Positions 14,777-24,444 are shown, counted from the first letter of the stretch. The stretch: DNA of 64,000 nucleotides from Acidobacteria bacterium Ga0077534 (GCA_001464455.1 LNEI01000027.1:186001-250000); one strand, 5' to 3'. The notes: generated by a model not told the origin, from the sequence alone. A program made the numbers and translations.

Positions 14777-17629
14777 ATGATCACGGGTAAGCATTTTGGA
14801 CGGTATGAGATTCGCACAAAGATCGGTGAGGGCGGAATGGGAGAGGTTTATGCCGCTCACGATGCCGAGCTAAACCGAGGTGCGGCGATAAAGCTTTTGC
14901 CGTCAGAGTTTAACGGTGATCAGGACCGGATCGGCCGCTTTCGCCAGGAAGCGCTCGTTGTTTCGGCGTTAAATCATCCCAATATCATCACGATTTACGA
15001 GATCGGCGAGAATGAGCACGGGACATTTCTCGCGACCGAGTTTGTCGATGGATCGACGCTTCGCGAGGTGATGAAACGCGAATCACTGACCGTGACCCGC
15101 ATCCTGAAGATCGTCGAACAGGTCGCAAACGCTCTCGTCGCGGCTCATCACGCGCAGATCGTTCACCGAGATATCAAGCCTGAAAATATCATGGTCCGGC
15201 GGGATTCGATCGTAAAGGTGCTCGATTTCGGGCTCGCCAAACCGACTCATCTCACGGATGTAAACGGCAACGAAAGCAATAAAACAATACCGGGTACCGT
15301 CATGGGCAGCGCGCGTTATATGTCGCCGGAACAGGCTCGCGGCCTGGAGGTCGATGAGCGAACCGATATCTGGAGCGTCGGCGTTGTCCTTTATGAAATG
15401 CTGACCGGCCAGGCTCCGTTCAATGGCAGTTCGGCTGCAGACACAATGGCCGCCGTGATCTACAAGGAACCGGAACCCATCCAGAATCTGCTGCCAAATC
15501 TGCCTGCAGAACTTCACCGGATCGTTCGGAAGGCTCTGCAGAAGGACCGCGAAGAGCGATATCAGAGCGTCAAAGACCTCGCGCTGGATATCAAGGATGT
15601 GATCTACGCGATCGAACACGCGAACAGCGGTGAACGGCTGAGCAACGTGACGTCGTCGCCGCAGTTCAGCGAGAATCCGACGATCATTCACACGACGATC
15701 AGCGCAAATCATCCGACTGACAGGACCGCAGCCTTGACCGCAGGCCCCGGCGAGCTCCAGGCGGGAAGTCTGCAGAAACGCGGCTATTGGAAGATGGCTT
15801 TCGGTACGCTGGCGTCGCTGATCCTTGTAACGGTCATCGGGGCAGCGTTTTATAACTGGTTTGGCGGGGAACCGGCGCTGGCTCAGACAGCTTTTGAAAG
15901 ACCGCAGATCTCTCGGATCAACACCGACGGAAAGGTTTTAGCTCCGGCCATCTCGCCGGACGGGAAGTATGTCGCTTACGTTGCCGGCGAACTGGGCAAC
16001 CGAAGTCTCGTTGTTCGCCAGATAACGACGGACAGTGTGGTGACGATAGTTCCGGCGACGAATTTGAACTTGGGGTCAGTATCATTTTCGCCGGGCGGTG
16101 ATTATGTCTATTATTGTCAGACCCGCAGCGACTATCTCATAAACACGCTTTATCAGGTGCCGACCCTGGGCGGTACGTCGAAAAAGTTGATTGAGGATGT
16201 AGATTCGGCAGTGACATTTTCGCCGGACGGCAAGCGTTTTGCTTTCCTGCGCCACACGTCGAATACGAACGAAGATATTGTCCTTACGGTCAACGCGGCT
16301 ACGCTCGAAACCGAGGAATTGATCCGGACGTCGCAGACGGAGTTTGAACTTTTCTCGCCGCAGCCCGCATGGTCGCCCGATGGGCGAACGATCCTGATCG
16401 CTGCCGGCCGGCGTGAGGGCGGGAACATAGGCCATATGACGATCGGCGAGATCGTCATCGATGAGAAAAAGTTTAGGCCGCTGAGCGAGGGCAAGTTCTT
16501 TGGCATCGGTGGATTTCAATGGTTTCGTGACGGCTCCGGCTTCCTGTTTACCGCGAGAGAGTCACAGGGCGATCCGATGCAGATCTGGCGGTCGTCCTAT
16601 CCGCGGATGGATGCCGCCGTCGTTACCAACGACTTTAACGACTATTTCGCTATCGGGCTTTCGCATGACGGCCAGACGATAGTTACGCTGAAGGGCGACA
16701 ATATTTCATCGCTGTGGAAAATGTCGCCGAAGGGTACGGACGGCCTGCAGTTGAGCTCAGAGGCTCGCACCTTGGACGGGCAGTTTGGGGTAGTCCAGAC
16801 CAAAACGGGCGAGCTGATCTTTACGAAAACAGATGGCAAGACGTCCACCCTTTGGATCTCTGACGCCGATGGAAAGAACAGCCGGCAATTACTGGCCGAA
16901 AAGGGCTTTGCGGCTGCTCCTTTTCTAACTTCGGACGGAAGATACGTTGTTTTCAGTTTTCAAAAAGATAAAACGTCCCGAATCTGCCGAGTCGATGCTG
17001 ACGGAAAAAACCTGGTCGAGCTGACCTCGGGCGGGACCGAATTCTCAGATTTTAATCCGCAGGTGACACCCGACGGCAGCACGGTGATCTTTCAGCGGCA
17101 GACGGCAAAGACGGTTCGAAACTCACTCATGAAGGTCTCGCTTGCGGGCGGACCGGCTGAGGAGTTTTACTCGCACGCCGACTGGAACTCAACATCGCCG
17201 CGTATTTCGCCCGACGGAAAGCGCATCGCCTTCAGTACCTACAATGTGCATACATGGGAAAAGAAGCTTTACATTGCAACGATCGAGGGTGACAAGATCG
17301 GTAAGGTAGAGAACGCTCTCGAGATGAACCTGGTAAACCAGATCCAATGGTCTCCGGACAGCAAGTCGCTGACCGTAACCAGCAATCGGAGCGGCACCCA
17401 CAATATTTGGAAACTGCCGATAGATGGCTCGGAGGCGGTGCAGATGACTGACTTCAAGTCAGGAAAGCTGCTTAATTTTAACTGGACCGGCGACAAGACT
17501 GGCCTGATCGTCGCTCGCGGCAACACGAACAACGACCTGATCTTGATCCGAGATGCCCAGTTGGCAGCAGAGCGGGCAAAGGCAGAGGCAGTCGGGCGTG
17601 GCTATAGATCTCGTCCGGCAGCACTTTAG
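14777..17629 (+). CDS. Membrane Ser/Thr protein kinase with TolB-like beta-propeller
   Basis: An acidobacterial-type sensor kinase of 950 residues. The kinase domain (about 10-270) has IGEGGMGEV (P-loop), AAIKLL (Lys), HRDIKPENI (catalytic loop), DFGLA and a GSARYMSPEQARG activation segment. A single membrane helix lies near residues 343-363. The remainder is a periplasmic WD40/TolB-like propeller with repeated SPDGKYVAY, SPDGKRFAF and SPDGKRIAF blades. The propeller probably senses or binds a ligand and signals through the kinase. The substrate is unknown. It stands alone with its own leader. Confidence 0.92.
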   Translation: MITGKHFGRYEIRTKIGEGGMGEVYAAHDAELNRGAAIKLLPSEFNGDQDRIGRFRQEALVVSALNHPNIITIYEIGENEHGTFLATEFVDGSTLREVMKRESLTVTRILKIVEQVANALVAAHHAQIVHRDIKPENIMVRRDSIVKVLDFGLAKPTHLTDVNGNESNKTIPGTVMGSARYMSPEQARGLEVDERTDIWSVGVVLYEMLTGQAPFNGSSAADTMAAVIYKEPEPIQNLLPNLPAELHRIVRKALQKDREERYQSVKDLALDIKDVIYAIEHANSGERLSNVTSSPQFSENPTIIHTTISANHPTDRTAALTAGPGELQAGSLQKRGYWKMAFGTLASLILVTVIGAAFYNWFGGEPALAQTAFERPQISRINTDGKVLAPAISPDGKYVAYVAGELGNRSLVVRQITTDSVVTIVPATNLNLGSVSFSPGGDYVYYCQTRSDYLINTLYQVPTLGGTSKKLIEDVDSAVTFSPDGKRFAFLRHTSNTNEDIVLTVNAATLETEELIRTSQTEFELFSPQPAWSPDGRTILIAAGRREGGNIGHMTIGEIVIDEKKFRPLSEGKFFGIGGFQWFRDGSGFLFTARESQGDPMQIWRSSYPRMDAAVVTNDFNDYFAIGLSHDGQTIVTLKGDNISSLWKMSPKGTDGLQLSSEARTLDGQFGVVQTKTGELIFTKTDGKTSTLWISDADGKNSRQLLAEKGFAAAPFLTSDGRYVVFSFQKDKTSRICRVDADGKNLVELTSGGTEFSDFNPQVTPDGSTVIFQRQTAKTVRNSLMKVSLAGGPAEEFYSHADWNSTSPRISPDGKRIAFSTYNVHTWEKKLYIATIEGDKIGKVENALEMNLVNQIQWSPDSKSLTVTSNRSGTHNIWKLPIDGSEAVQMTDFKSGKLLNFNWTGDKTGLIVARGNTNNDLILIRDAQLAAERAKAEAVGRGYRSRPAAL

Positions 17630-17684
17630 TCTCATCACATTTCCTCACACGTGACGACGGTTTTACGGTATTCTTAACCGGAAT

Positions 17685-19340
17685 ATGAATGCCGTTGTCA
17701 CAGCTGAGCGAGCCGAAGAGATCATCTCCTACAACCCTGCAACCGGAGCCGAGGTCGGCCGCGTTCCGCTCGCAACTGACGATGACGTCGCTGCGGCGGT
17801 CACAAACGGCCGTGAGGCATTTGCTAAGTGGAAAACGACATCGTTCACCGAACGCTCGCGGCTGGTGAAGCAGGCTCGCGAGGTCATCCTGTCGCAGGTC
17901 GATGAGATCGCTCACCTTATATCACAGGAATCAGGCAAACCTTTTGGAGAAGCGATCGCGATGGAGATCGCTCCGGTTCTCGACCTGATGCAGTATTTTG
18001 CGCGGAACACCGAGAAGCTGCTGCGGCCCGCAAAGATCGGCATCGGCCTTTACGCCCTGATGGGCCGTTCGTCGAAGATCATCTATCACCCGCTCGGCGT
18101 TGTCGGCATCATTCCGGCTTGGAATTATCCGTTCTCGATCCCTCTCGGTGAGGCCGTTATGGCATTAATGGCTGGAAATACGGTCGTTATCAAGCCGTCG
18201 GAACTGACGCCGCTGGTCGGACTGAAGATCGGTGAGATCTTTGAAAAAGCTGGCTTTCCTGAGAATAGTGTTCAGATAATTACTGGCGATGGTTCCACCG
18301 GGGCGGCCCTCGTCGACGCTGCTCCCGACAAGATAATGTTCACCGGTTCGGTCGCGACGGGCAAAAAGATCGCCGCCGCGGCAGCCAAAAACCTCACATC
18401 CGTCGTCCTCGAACTTGGCGGCAAAGACCCGATGATCGTCTTCGCCGACGCCAATCTCGAACTCGCCGCGGGAGCCGCAGTTTGGGGTGCATTCTGCAAC
18501 AGCGGCCAGTCATGCTCGTCAGTCGAGCGGCTTTATGTCGAGGAATCCGTCGCTGACGAATTGACGCGGAAGATCGTCGAGAAAACGAAGCAGCTCAAAC
18601 AGGGTACAGGCAATCGCGAAGACGTTTCCATCGGAGCTATGTCATCCGAACGGCAGATCCAGATAGTCGAAGATCATGTCGCACAGTTTCTTGCGGACGG
18701 TGCGAAGATCGAAACAGGCGGCAGACGGAGCGCGGACACTCCTGTCCGCATCGGTGTCGCTTCGACGCCGAAAAATGCTCTCGCCGGAGGAACCGGCGAT
18801 GCGGACAAGAGTGTCCGCGCTCCGCTTTTTTACGAGCCTACGGTCATCACCGGTGCAACCAACGACATGCGAGCGATGCAGGAGGAAACCTTCGGCCCGA
18901 CGCTGCCGATCGCGACATTCACAACAGAAGAAGAAGCGATCCGCCTCGCCAACGACAGCGAATTTGGCCTGACCGCGAGCATCTGGACACGAGATCGAGC
19001 AAAGGGCCAACGTGTCGCCCAGCAGATCGAGGCCGGCTCGGTCTGCATCAACGAGGTCCTCTACACTCACGGCATCGGACAGACTCCCTGGGGCGGTTTC
19101 AAAAACTCGGGCCGAGGCCGCACCCACGGTCGCGAAGGCCTCATGGAACTCGTCCAACCCCAACACATCCACACCAATAAACTCTCCCTGCTCCCCGACG
19201 CCTGGTGGATGCCGTACTCACCAACCGCCGTTGCGACATTTCGTAAGATGACCACGACATTTGCGAGCGGGTCGTTGGTGAAAACGTCTACGCTTTTGCC
19301 GCGTCTCCTTAAACGAGTGAAGGAACTATTGAAGAAATGA
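17685..19340 (+). CDS. Aldehyde dehydrogenase with an in-frame palindromic insertion
   Basis: NAD(P)-dependent oxidation of an aldehyde to its acid is expected. Family motifs: PAWNYPFSIP, KPSELTP, GSVATGKKIA, the catalytic Glu in LELGGKDP, the catalytic Cys in FCNSGQSC, and EETFGPTLP. Length is 551 residues against about 480-520 for the family; about 33 residues (348-380) come from a 97-bp palindromic element that separates the ETGG and FYEPTVI parts of a normally continuous loop. The C-terminal 60 residues are an extra tail ending in LLKRVKELLKK. The stop overlaps the start of the next gene (ATGA). Substrate unknown. Confidence 0.9.
   Translation: MNAVVTAERAEEIISYNPATGAEVGRVPLATDDDVAAAVTNGREAFAKWKTTSFTERSRLVKQAREVILSQVDEIAHLISQESGKPFGEAIAMEIAPVLDLMQYFARNTEKLLRPAKIGIGLYALMGRSSKIIYHPLGVVGIIPAWNYPFSIPLGEAVMALMAGNTVVIKPSELTPLVGLKIGEIFEKAGFPENSVQIITGDGSTGAALVDAAPDKIMFTGSVATGKKIAAAAAKNLTSVVLELGGKDPMIVFADANLELAAGAAVWGAFCNSGQSCSSVERLYVEESVADELTRKIVEKTKQLKQGTGNREDVSIGAMSSERQIQIVEDHVAQFLADGAKIETGGRRSADTPVRIGVASTPKNALAGGTGDADKSVRAPLFYEPTVITGATNDMRAMQEETFGPTLPIATFTTEEEAIRLANDSEFGLTASIWTRDRAKGQRVAQQIEAGSVCINEVLYTHGIGQTPWGGFKNSGRGRTHGREGLMELVQPQHIHTNKLSLLPDAWWMPYSPTAVATFRKMTTTFASGSLVKTSTLLPRLLKRVKELLKK
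18727..18823 (+). repeat. 97-bp palindromic element, copy 1 (inside ALDH)
   Basis: Outer arms 18727-18753 and 18797-18823 are inverted copies with 26 of 27 matches; a small GCCGG/CCGGC hairpin lies inside the right half. It is near-identical in length and sequence to the copy at 60832-60928. Translated here it gives SADTPVRI at one end and DADKSVRAP at the other, without a stop codon. Confidence 0.85.
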
Positions 19341-20116
19341 CCTCCCTAATGCCCGCGATCTTCTTCGGCCACGGCAATCCGATGAATGCTCTGGCAAACA
19401 ACGCTTACACCAAAGCGTGGAGCGACATTGGCCGCTCTGTGCCAAAGCCCAAAGCCATTCTCTGTATCTCAGCCCACTGGTACATTCCGGCGGTCGGGGT
19501 GACAGCGATGAAGGTGCCGCGGACGATCCATGATTTTGGCGGGTTTCCACGTGAACTGTTCGAATTTGAGTATCCAGCTCCCGGTTCCCCCGAACTGGCG
19601 GCAAAGGTCATAGATCTTTTGGGTGACGAAATAGTTTTGGATACGGAACATTGGGGCCTCGATCACGGGACTTGGTCTGTGCTTTGCCATGTGTTTCCCG
19701 ATGCCGATATTCCGGTCGTTCAGCTTTCGATCGACGAGACCAAACCCTCGGCGTGGCATTACGAATTTGCCAAAAAACTCGCACCGCTTCGTTACGAAGG
19801 CGTTCTCATCGTCGGCAGCGGCAATCTCGTCCACAACCTGCACACTTACGCATGGGGAAAACAGGATGTCGAGCCCTTTGGCTGGGCGCTGCGATTTGAA
19901 CAAACGGCGCGAAAGCTGATCGAGTCCGGCGACCACACTCCGCTCGCGAATTACGAACTTATGGGCAAGGACGCTCTGCTCTCAGCTCCGACGCCGGACC
20001 ATTTTCTGCCGCTGCTCTACGTGCTCGCCATGCAGAGAGACGGTGATGAAGTTAGCTTTCCGGTCGAAGGCTTCGACGGCGGTGCGATATCGATGCTGTC
20101 GGTAAAGATAGGATGA
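19337..20116 (+). CDS. ygiD: Extradiol ring-cleavage dioxygenase, YgiD/DODA type
   Basis: The family cleaves catechol-like substrates such as DOPA with a metal centre. Evidence: FFGHGNPMNAL with the first ligand His, ISAHWYIP with the second, HDFGGFP, LDHGTWSVL with the catalytic His, and the C-terminal DHFLPLLYVL. At 259 residues it has normal length for YgiD. It is translationally coupled to the ALDH (ATGA), a sensible pairing since ring cleavage yields a semialdehyde that a dehydrogenase could oxidise. The true substrate is unknown. Confidence 0.88.
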   Translation: MTSLMPAIFFGHGNPMNALANNAYTKAWSDIGRSVPKPKAILCISAHWYIPAVGVTAMKVPRTIHDFGGFPRELFEFEYPAPGSPELAAKVIDLLGDEIVLDTEHWGLDHGTWSVLCHVFPDADIPVVQLSIDETKPSAWHYEFAKKLAPLRYEGVLIVGSGNLVHNLHTYAWGKQDVEPFGWALRFEQTARKLIESGDHTPLANYELMGKDALLSAPTPDHFLPLLYVLAMQRDGDEVSFPVEGFDGGAISMLSVKIG

Positions 20117-20250
20117 GCCTGATGGCTCTCAGGCCTCTTAATGGGTTTGCGGTCCTCCGCGTGAACTCGTCGAATCTCGATCATGACGGCGTGTCGGAAC
20201 CGGGAAATTAGAAAACGGTTATACTAGCAGCAGTCCTTAGTGGCTCACGT

Positions 20251-22482
20251 ATGTACAAGCGGGTATTTACAGGCTTAATTGCCTCATGGGTATTGCTAGC
20301 CGGAATGGTTCAAGTTCCGGTCGCTGCTCAGGATGCGCCCGTTCGCAGTCGCCCGACTGTGGGGCTTGTTCTGAGCGGCGGCGGTGCTCGCGGTTTTGCC
20401 CATGTAGGAGTACTGAAAGTGCTCGAAGAGAACCGTGTTCCGGTTGATTACATTGGCGGGGCCAGTATTGGCGGTTTGATCGGCGCTCTGTACGCCATGG
20501 GCAAAACCCCGGCCGAGATCGAACAGCTTATCGAAACGCTTGATTGGGACAAACTCTTTGTATCGTCAACATCGTTCGACAAACTCTCGTTCCGTCGAAA
20601 AGAGGATCGGCGTAACATTCCTGGCCCGATCCCGCTTCGCGGCAGCCCCAAGGACCTGAGACTTCCGACAGCGTTCAATTCCGGCCACGAGATCGGCTTG
20701 TTGTTCGACCGTGTTACTTTGCCGTACGCACGTGTTAACAATTTTGACGATCTTCCGATCCCGTTTCGCACCGTTGGGACCAACATGGTCAATGGACTTT
20801 CGGAAGAGTTAAAAGGCGGATCGCTCTCGCGGAGCCTTCGGGCGACGATGTCTATCCCGGGCGTGTTTGCGCCGGTTGAGATCGACGGCAAGATCCTATC
20901 CGACGGCGGACTGGTCAACAACATTCCTACAAACGTAGTTAAGGCGATGGGTGCTGATATCTTGATCGTGGTAAATATCGAAACCCAACTATCCGACCGT
21001 GCATCGCTCGAAAGCCTGATCGGAGTCTTGGCCCAAACGATCAATATCGCGACTGCGGACAATTCTCGCCGTAGTCTGCAGCAGGCTGATCTGATAATTG
21101 CCCCAGACCTGGAAAAGTTTACGACGGCGAGTTTTAGCTCCAGCGACGAGATAATCAAACTTGGTTATGACGGCGCAAAGCAGAAAGAACTGCTGCTTCG
21201 CGGGCTTTCGCTTGGTGATGCCGAATGGCAGGCTCATCTGGCGGCACGTACCGCCCGCGAGAAGCCGGACACTGACCCGGTTCTTACGTTTCTTGCGATC
21301 GAGGGAAGTGATCGCGATGCGGAGCGAACGATCAGGGAAAAGCTGGGAAGCAAATACATCGGCTTACCCCTCGACGAACGTGCCCGAAACGAGCTTGAGA
21401 GGGATCTTTCGGAATTGACCGGGACCGGCCGATTTGATGCCTTGAATTACAAGCTGACCGAGAAGGATGGAAAGCTCGGTCTCAGCATCCTGACGAATGA
21501 AACGAATGGAAAACCGACCGACCCGACACGACTTGATATCGGCTTTGATGTCAATAGCATAGAAACCGACGACGCCAGTATAAGCCTGCTGGCTCGACTG
21601 ACCTTTTTCGATGTCGGGCGAAGTGGTGCTGAGTGGCGAAACGACCTGCGGCTGGGTTCGAACGCTCTGGTGGCAAGCGAGTATTTCAGGCCGATCGGAA
21701 CTTCGAAAGTGTTTATCGCTCCGCGATTATCGTATGAGCGCAGAAAGGTTTCTTTTTACGAAAACACCGAGCGCGTAGCCGAATATTCATTCTGGGGAGC
21801 ACAGGCCGGCGTCGATATTGGCTACACCTTCAACCCGCGAAGCGAAATGCGGGCGGGTTACTCGGTCGGCTACGAAAAGGCATCCTTGCGGATCGGTGAT
21901 CCTTTGCTCCCGGAATCCAAGGGTAAGTTTTCCCTCGCATCCCTTCGCTGGGCCTACGACGGACTCGATCAGGCTCAGGTCCCTCGAAAAGGCATTCTCT
22001 CGCGTAACTCGATCGGATATTACTTCGACACCGCAGGTCGGCAGGACGGGATCACACAGGCTGAAACCCGGACGACAGCCTTCGTACCAATTAGCGAGCG
22101 AAACACTCTCTTTACGTTCGGCGGCGCCGGAACAAGTTTCGGCACTTCGGCACCGGTGCTTCGTCAGTACACGCTCGGTGGGCCATTTCGTTTGGGAGGT
22201 TACGGAGTCGATGAATTTCGCGGAAGTAATTACGCCTTTGGCGGAATAGGTATTCTGCACAGTCGTCAGATATTGCCCGCGTTGTTTGGCGGCAAGGCAT
22301 ACGTCGGAGCTTGGTACGAAGGCGGCAGTGCGTACGAACGGCTCCGCGATGCAAGTTATCGGCAGAGTGTCTCAACCGGCTTGATCGTAGAAACACCGCT
22401 TGGGCCAATTCTCTTCGGCGGCGGGGTTAATGAGAATGGAAAAGGAAGATTCTTCTTTTCATTCGGAAGGTTTCTTCGCTAG
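20251..22482 (+). CDS. Patatin-like phospholipase with outer-membrane beta-barrel
   Basis: A signal peptide (about residues 1-26) is followed by a patatin domain with SGGGARGFAHVG (oxyanion hole), GGASIGG (nucleophile Ser) and SDGGLVNN (catalytic Asp). A POTRA-like segment lies near 350-420 (TIREKLGSKYIG to SELTGTGRFDALNY), then a BamA/D15-type barrel to the end, finishing FFFSFGRFLR. This layout matches PlpD-type (type Vd) exported lipases, in which the barrel anchors or displays the phospholipase. A TATACT -10 lies at 20220-20225. Lipid target unknown. Confidence 0.9.
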   Translation: MYKRVFTGLIASWVLLAGMVQVPVAAQDAPVRSRPTVGLVLSGGGARGFAHVGVLKVLEENRVPVDYIGGASIGGLIGALYAMGKTPAEIEQLIETLDWDKLFVSSTSFDKLSFRRKEDRRNIPGPIPLRGSPKDLRLPTAFNSGHEIGLLFDRVTLPYARVNNFDDLPIPFRTVGTNMVNGLSEELKGGSLSRSLRATMSIPGVFAPVEIDGKILSDGGLVNNIPTNVVKAMGADILIVVNIETQLSDRASLESLIGVLAQTINIATADNSRRSLQQADLIIAPDLEKFTTASFSSSDEIIKLGYDGAKQKELLLRGLSLGDAEWQAHLAARTAREKPDTDPVLTFLAIEGSDRDAERTIREKLGSKYIGLPLDERARNELERDLSELTGTGRFDALNYKLTEKDGKLGLSILTNETNGKPTDPTRLDIGFDVNSIETDDASISLLARLTFFDVGRSGAEWRNDLRLGSNALVASEYFRPIGTSKVFIAPRLSYERRKVSFYENTERVAEYSFWGAQAGVDIGYTFNPRSEMRAGYSVGYEKASLRIGDPLLPESKGKFSLASLRWAYDGLDQAQVPRKGILSRNSIGYYFDTAGRQDGITQAETRTTAFVPISERNTLFTFGGAGTSFGTSAPVLRQYTLGGPFRLGGYGVDEFRGSNYAFGGIGILHSRQILPALFGGKAYVGAWYEGGSAYERLRDASYRQSVSTGLIVETPLGPILFGGGVNENGKGRFFFSFGRFLR

Positions 22483-22507
22483 TTGATCGGTGGAAAGTTA
22501 GTGCCTG

Positions 22508-22924
22508 CTAAATAGCGGGTTCATCAGCGGATACGATCTCGATCGACTCAGTTTCAGGGCGGGAAGTCTTGAGCCAGAGGATATGTACCGTTACCCCGAT
22601 AGCGACTGCTGAAAGGAACAAAGTCGGCCAAAATCCGCCGCCAAGCAGCCAGATGCTCAGGCCGATAGAAGCCAAAAGCACCGTGATCGTAGTCGCCTTT
22701 TGCCTGACGGAGATGCCTTTGCCGCTTTTGTAGCTCTTTATGTAGGTTCCACACAAACGGTTATTGAGGAGCCAATTGTGAAAGCGTTCAGAGCTGCGTG
22801 AATAGCAATACGCCGCCATCAACAAAAAGACCGTCGTCGGCAGCAGCGGGAGAAACATGCCCAGTACGCCAAGCGCGACACAGACCGTGCCGACGAAGAT
22901 CAAAATTGCTTTTTTGATGTTCAT
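22508..22924 (-). CDS. DUF454/YbaN-family inner-membrane protein
   Basis: The 138-residue protein starts at MNIKKAILIFVGTV; a much longer open frame upstream is antisense to the nitroreductase and is rejected. It has the DUF454 signature GMFLPLLPTTVFLLMAAYCYSRSS and membrane helices near 5-45, 75-95 and 97-115. Function in the family is unknown. It is expressed from a good promoter that overlaps the start of the divergent gene. Confidence 0.88.
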   Translation of the reverse strand: MNIKKAILIFVGTVCVALGVLGMFLPLLPTTVFLLMAAYCYSRSSERFHNWLLNNRLCGTYIKSYKSGKGISVRQKATTITVLLASIGLSIWLLGGGFWPTLFLSAVAIGVTVHILWLKTSRPETESIEIVSADEPAI

Positions 22925-22939
22925 GCTATCCAAAACACC

Positions 22940-22968
22940 AGTATAACCTAGCGTATGATGCGTTTCAA
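22940..22968 (-). promoter_or_regulatory. Divergent promoter: DUF454 side
   Basis: On the minus strand TTGAAA (22968-22963), 17 bases, then TATACT (22945-22940). The -35 lies within the first codons of the plus-strand nitroreductase. The predicted leader before the ATG at 22924 is only about 8 bases. Confidence 0.65.
22942..22947 (+). promoter_or_regulatory. Divergent promoter: nitroreductase -10
   Basis: TATAAC on the plus strand shares four bases with the opposite -10 and sits seven bases before the ATG at 22955, giving a leaderless start. The -35 (TGTTCA near 22918) is poor. Confidence 0.4.
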
Positions 22969-23638
22969 CGATGACCTTCCGACACCAAACTACCGAAAGC
23001 TCGACTTCAACTATATAGGCGAGATCGAGCAGAGAAAAAGATCGCTGGAGTTTCTCGAATTGATGAATCTGCGTCGAACGGTGCGAGAATTTTCGGCACG
23101 GGCCGTACCGTTTGAACTGATCGAGGCGGCAATTGCAACAGCCGGAACGGCGCCATCGGGGGCGAATATGCAGCCGTGGCGGTTTGTTGTTGTCGAAGAT
23201 CAAGAGGTCAAGCGGCGCATTCGCGAGGCCGCCGAAAAGGAAGAGTACGAGAGCTATCATGGCCGCATGAGCGAGAAATGGCTTCGACGTCTCGCGGTGC
23301 TTGGGACCGACGAGCACAAGCCCTTTCTCGAGATCGCACCTTATCTGATCGTTGTTTTCCGTATTACGCAGGTTGAGGAGAATGGCGAAACTGAGCCGAC
23401 CTATTACTCGCAGGAGTCGGTCGGCATCGCTGTCGGACTTTTACTGGCGGCGCTTCACAACGTAGGCCTCGCGACCCTGACGCACACGCCTTCGCCGATG
23501 AAGTTTCTGCAGGAAATACTCGGGCGGCCTCGCAACGAGGTGCCGTTCGTCTTGATCCCGGTTGGCTATCCGGCGGAAGATGCGACAGTACCGGATATTT
23601 CTCGCAAACCGCTCGCCGAGATCATGAAGATCGTCTAA
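22955..23638 (+). CDS. Flavin nitroreductase-fold protein resembling iodotyrosine deiodinase
   Basis: The 227-residue protein follows the mammalian IYD pattern closely. RRTVREFSARAVP and GTAPSGANMQPW bind FMN, the lid segment EEYESYHGRMSEKW supplies Glu, Tyr and Lys in the IYD spacing, and the C-terminal half contains ESVGIAVGLLLAALHNVGL, LGRPRNE and VGYPAEDATVPD. Bacterial IYD homologs reductively dehalogenate iodotyrosine with FMN. The natural bacterial substrate is unsettled, so dehalogenase or nitroreductase activity is inferred. It overlaps the 3' end of the convergent esterase by 4 bases. Confidence 0.82.
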   Translation: MMRFNDDLPTPNYRKLDFNYIGEIEQRKRSLEFLELMNLRRTVREFSARAVPFELIEAAIATAGTAPSGANMQPWRFVVVEDQEVKRRIREAAEKEEYESYHGRMSEKWLRRLAVLGTDEHKPFLEIAPYLIVVFRITQVEENGETEPTYYSQESVGIAVGLLLAALHNVGLATLTHTPSPMKFLQEILGRPRNEVPFVLIPVGYPAEDATVPDISRKPLAEIMKIV

Positions 23639-24444
23639 CGAGGCTTCTGATGTTTCAGCATCCACTCGATCAGGTTTGCGTCGTTGTATGCCGGATCCCA
23701 GGCGTTATGATTTACCTTTGGCAGCTCGAAGTATTCGTAGTTTGCACCCAGAGCTTTTAAGGCGGCGGCCATTTTGCGTGATTCTACGGGCAGGACAATA
23801 TCGTCGGCGTCACCGTGATAGATGCGGATCGGGATCTTGGCGACTTTCTTTGCGATCTCAGTGTGCGGATCGGCACCTTCGGCGAGTGCGGGGTATTCGA
23901 TTCGGTTGCTCGGGCTCGTAAACTTCGACACAAAACCACAGACAACCACAAGGGCCGCGAACTTCTCTGGGTATCGAGACGCGAGGAACCAACTGCCGTT
24001 CCCACCCGCCGAAAGCCCAGTAAGAATAAGCCGTCGCGGGTCGCCGTTGAACTCTTTAACTGCCTTATCCAAGGCGGCAATAGCGGCACGGCCGCTGTCG
24101 CGTTGCCAGCCGGGCTGGCCGTCGGCTTTTGCTTGCGGCAGCACGACGATCGCCTGAAATCGCGAAACATTTCGCCGTATCGCCGCTCCTAGCGCAACCG
24201 AAGTGTGCCGAACTCCATCGTCACCATATTCGCCGCCGCCGTGAAGCGCGAGGATCACAGGCCACTTCCGCGAACGCGTATAGCCGCGAGGAACAAACAC
24301 TTGATAGCGATATTCTATGTTCTCTACGACGACCGATCGGTCGAGAAATCCAGTCTCTATCTTTTGACCAGAGATCTGATCGGGCGCGGCGAGCAGCGCT
24401 GCGAGAAACAGCGAGAGCACTAACAAAGAGCCGGGCCTTTTCAT
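23635..24444 (-). CDS. Secreted alpha/beta-hydrolase esterase
   Basis: A signal peptide covers about residues 1-26. The hydrolase fold shows LALHGGGEYGDDG (oxyanion region), nucleophile elbow GLSAGG, acid IYHGDADD and catalytic His in KVNHNAW, in the order of predicted peptidases/PHB-depolymerase-like esterases. The start MKRPG is preferred since its ATG overlaps the TGA of the upstream gene (ATGA); MLSMKRPG is three codons longer. Substrate unknown. Confidence 0.85.
   Translation of the reverse strand: MKRPGSLLVLSLFLAALLAAPDQISGQKIETGFLDRSVVVENIEYRYQVFVPRGYTRSRKWPVILALHGGGEYGDDGVRHTSVALGAAIRRNVSRFQAIVVLPQAKADGQPGWQRDSGRAAIAALDKAVKEFNGDPRRLILTGLSAGGNGSWFLASRYPEKFAALVVVCGFVSKFTSPSNRIEYPALAEGADPHTEIAKKVAKIPIRIYHGDADDIVLPVESRKMAAALKALGANYEYFELPKVNHNAWDPAYNDANLIEWMLKHQKPR

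Noticed and set aside
20117-20140. Terminator after the dioxygenase gene
   Set aside because: GCCTGA/TCAGGC gives only a 6-bp stem without a T-run.
22925-23317. N-terminal extension of the DUF454 gene up to 23317
   Set aside because: This part is antisense to the IYD-like gene and has no membrane-protein features; DUF454 starts at MNIKKAIL with a good promoter.
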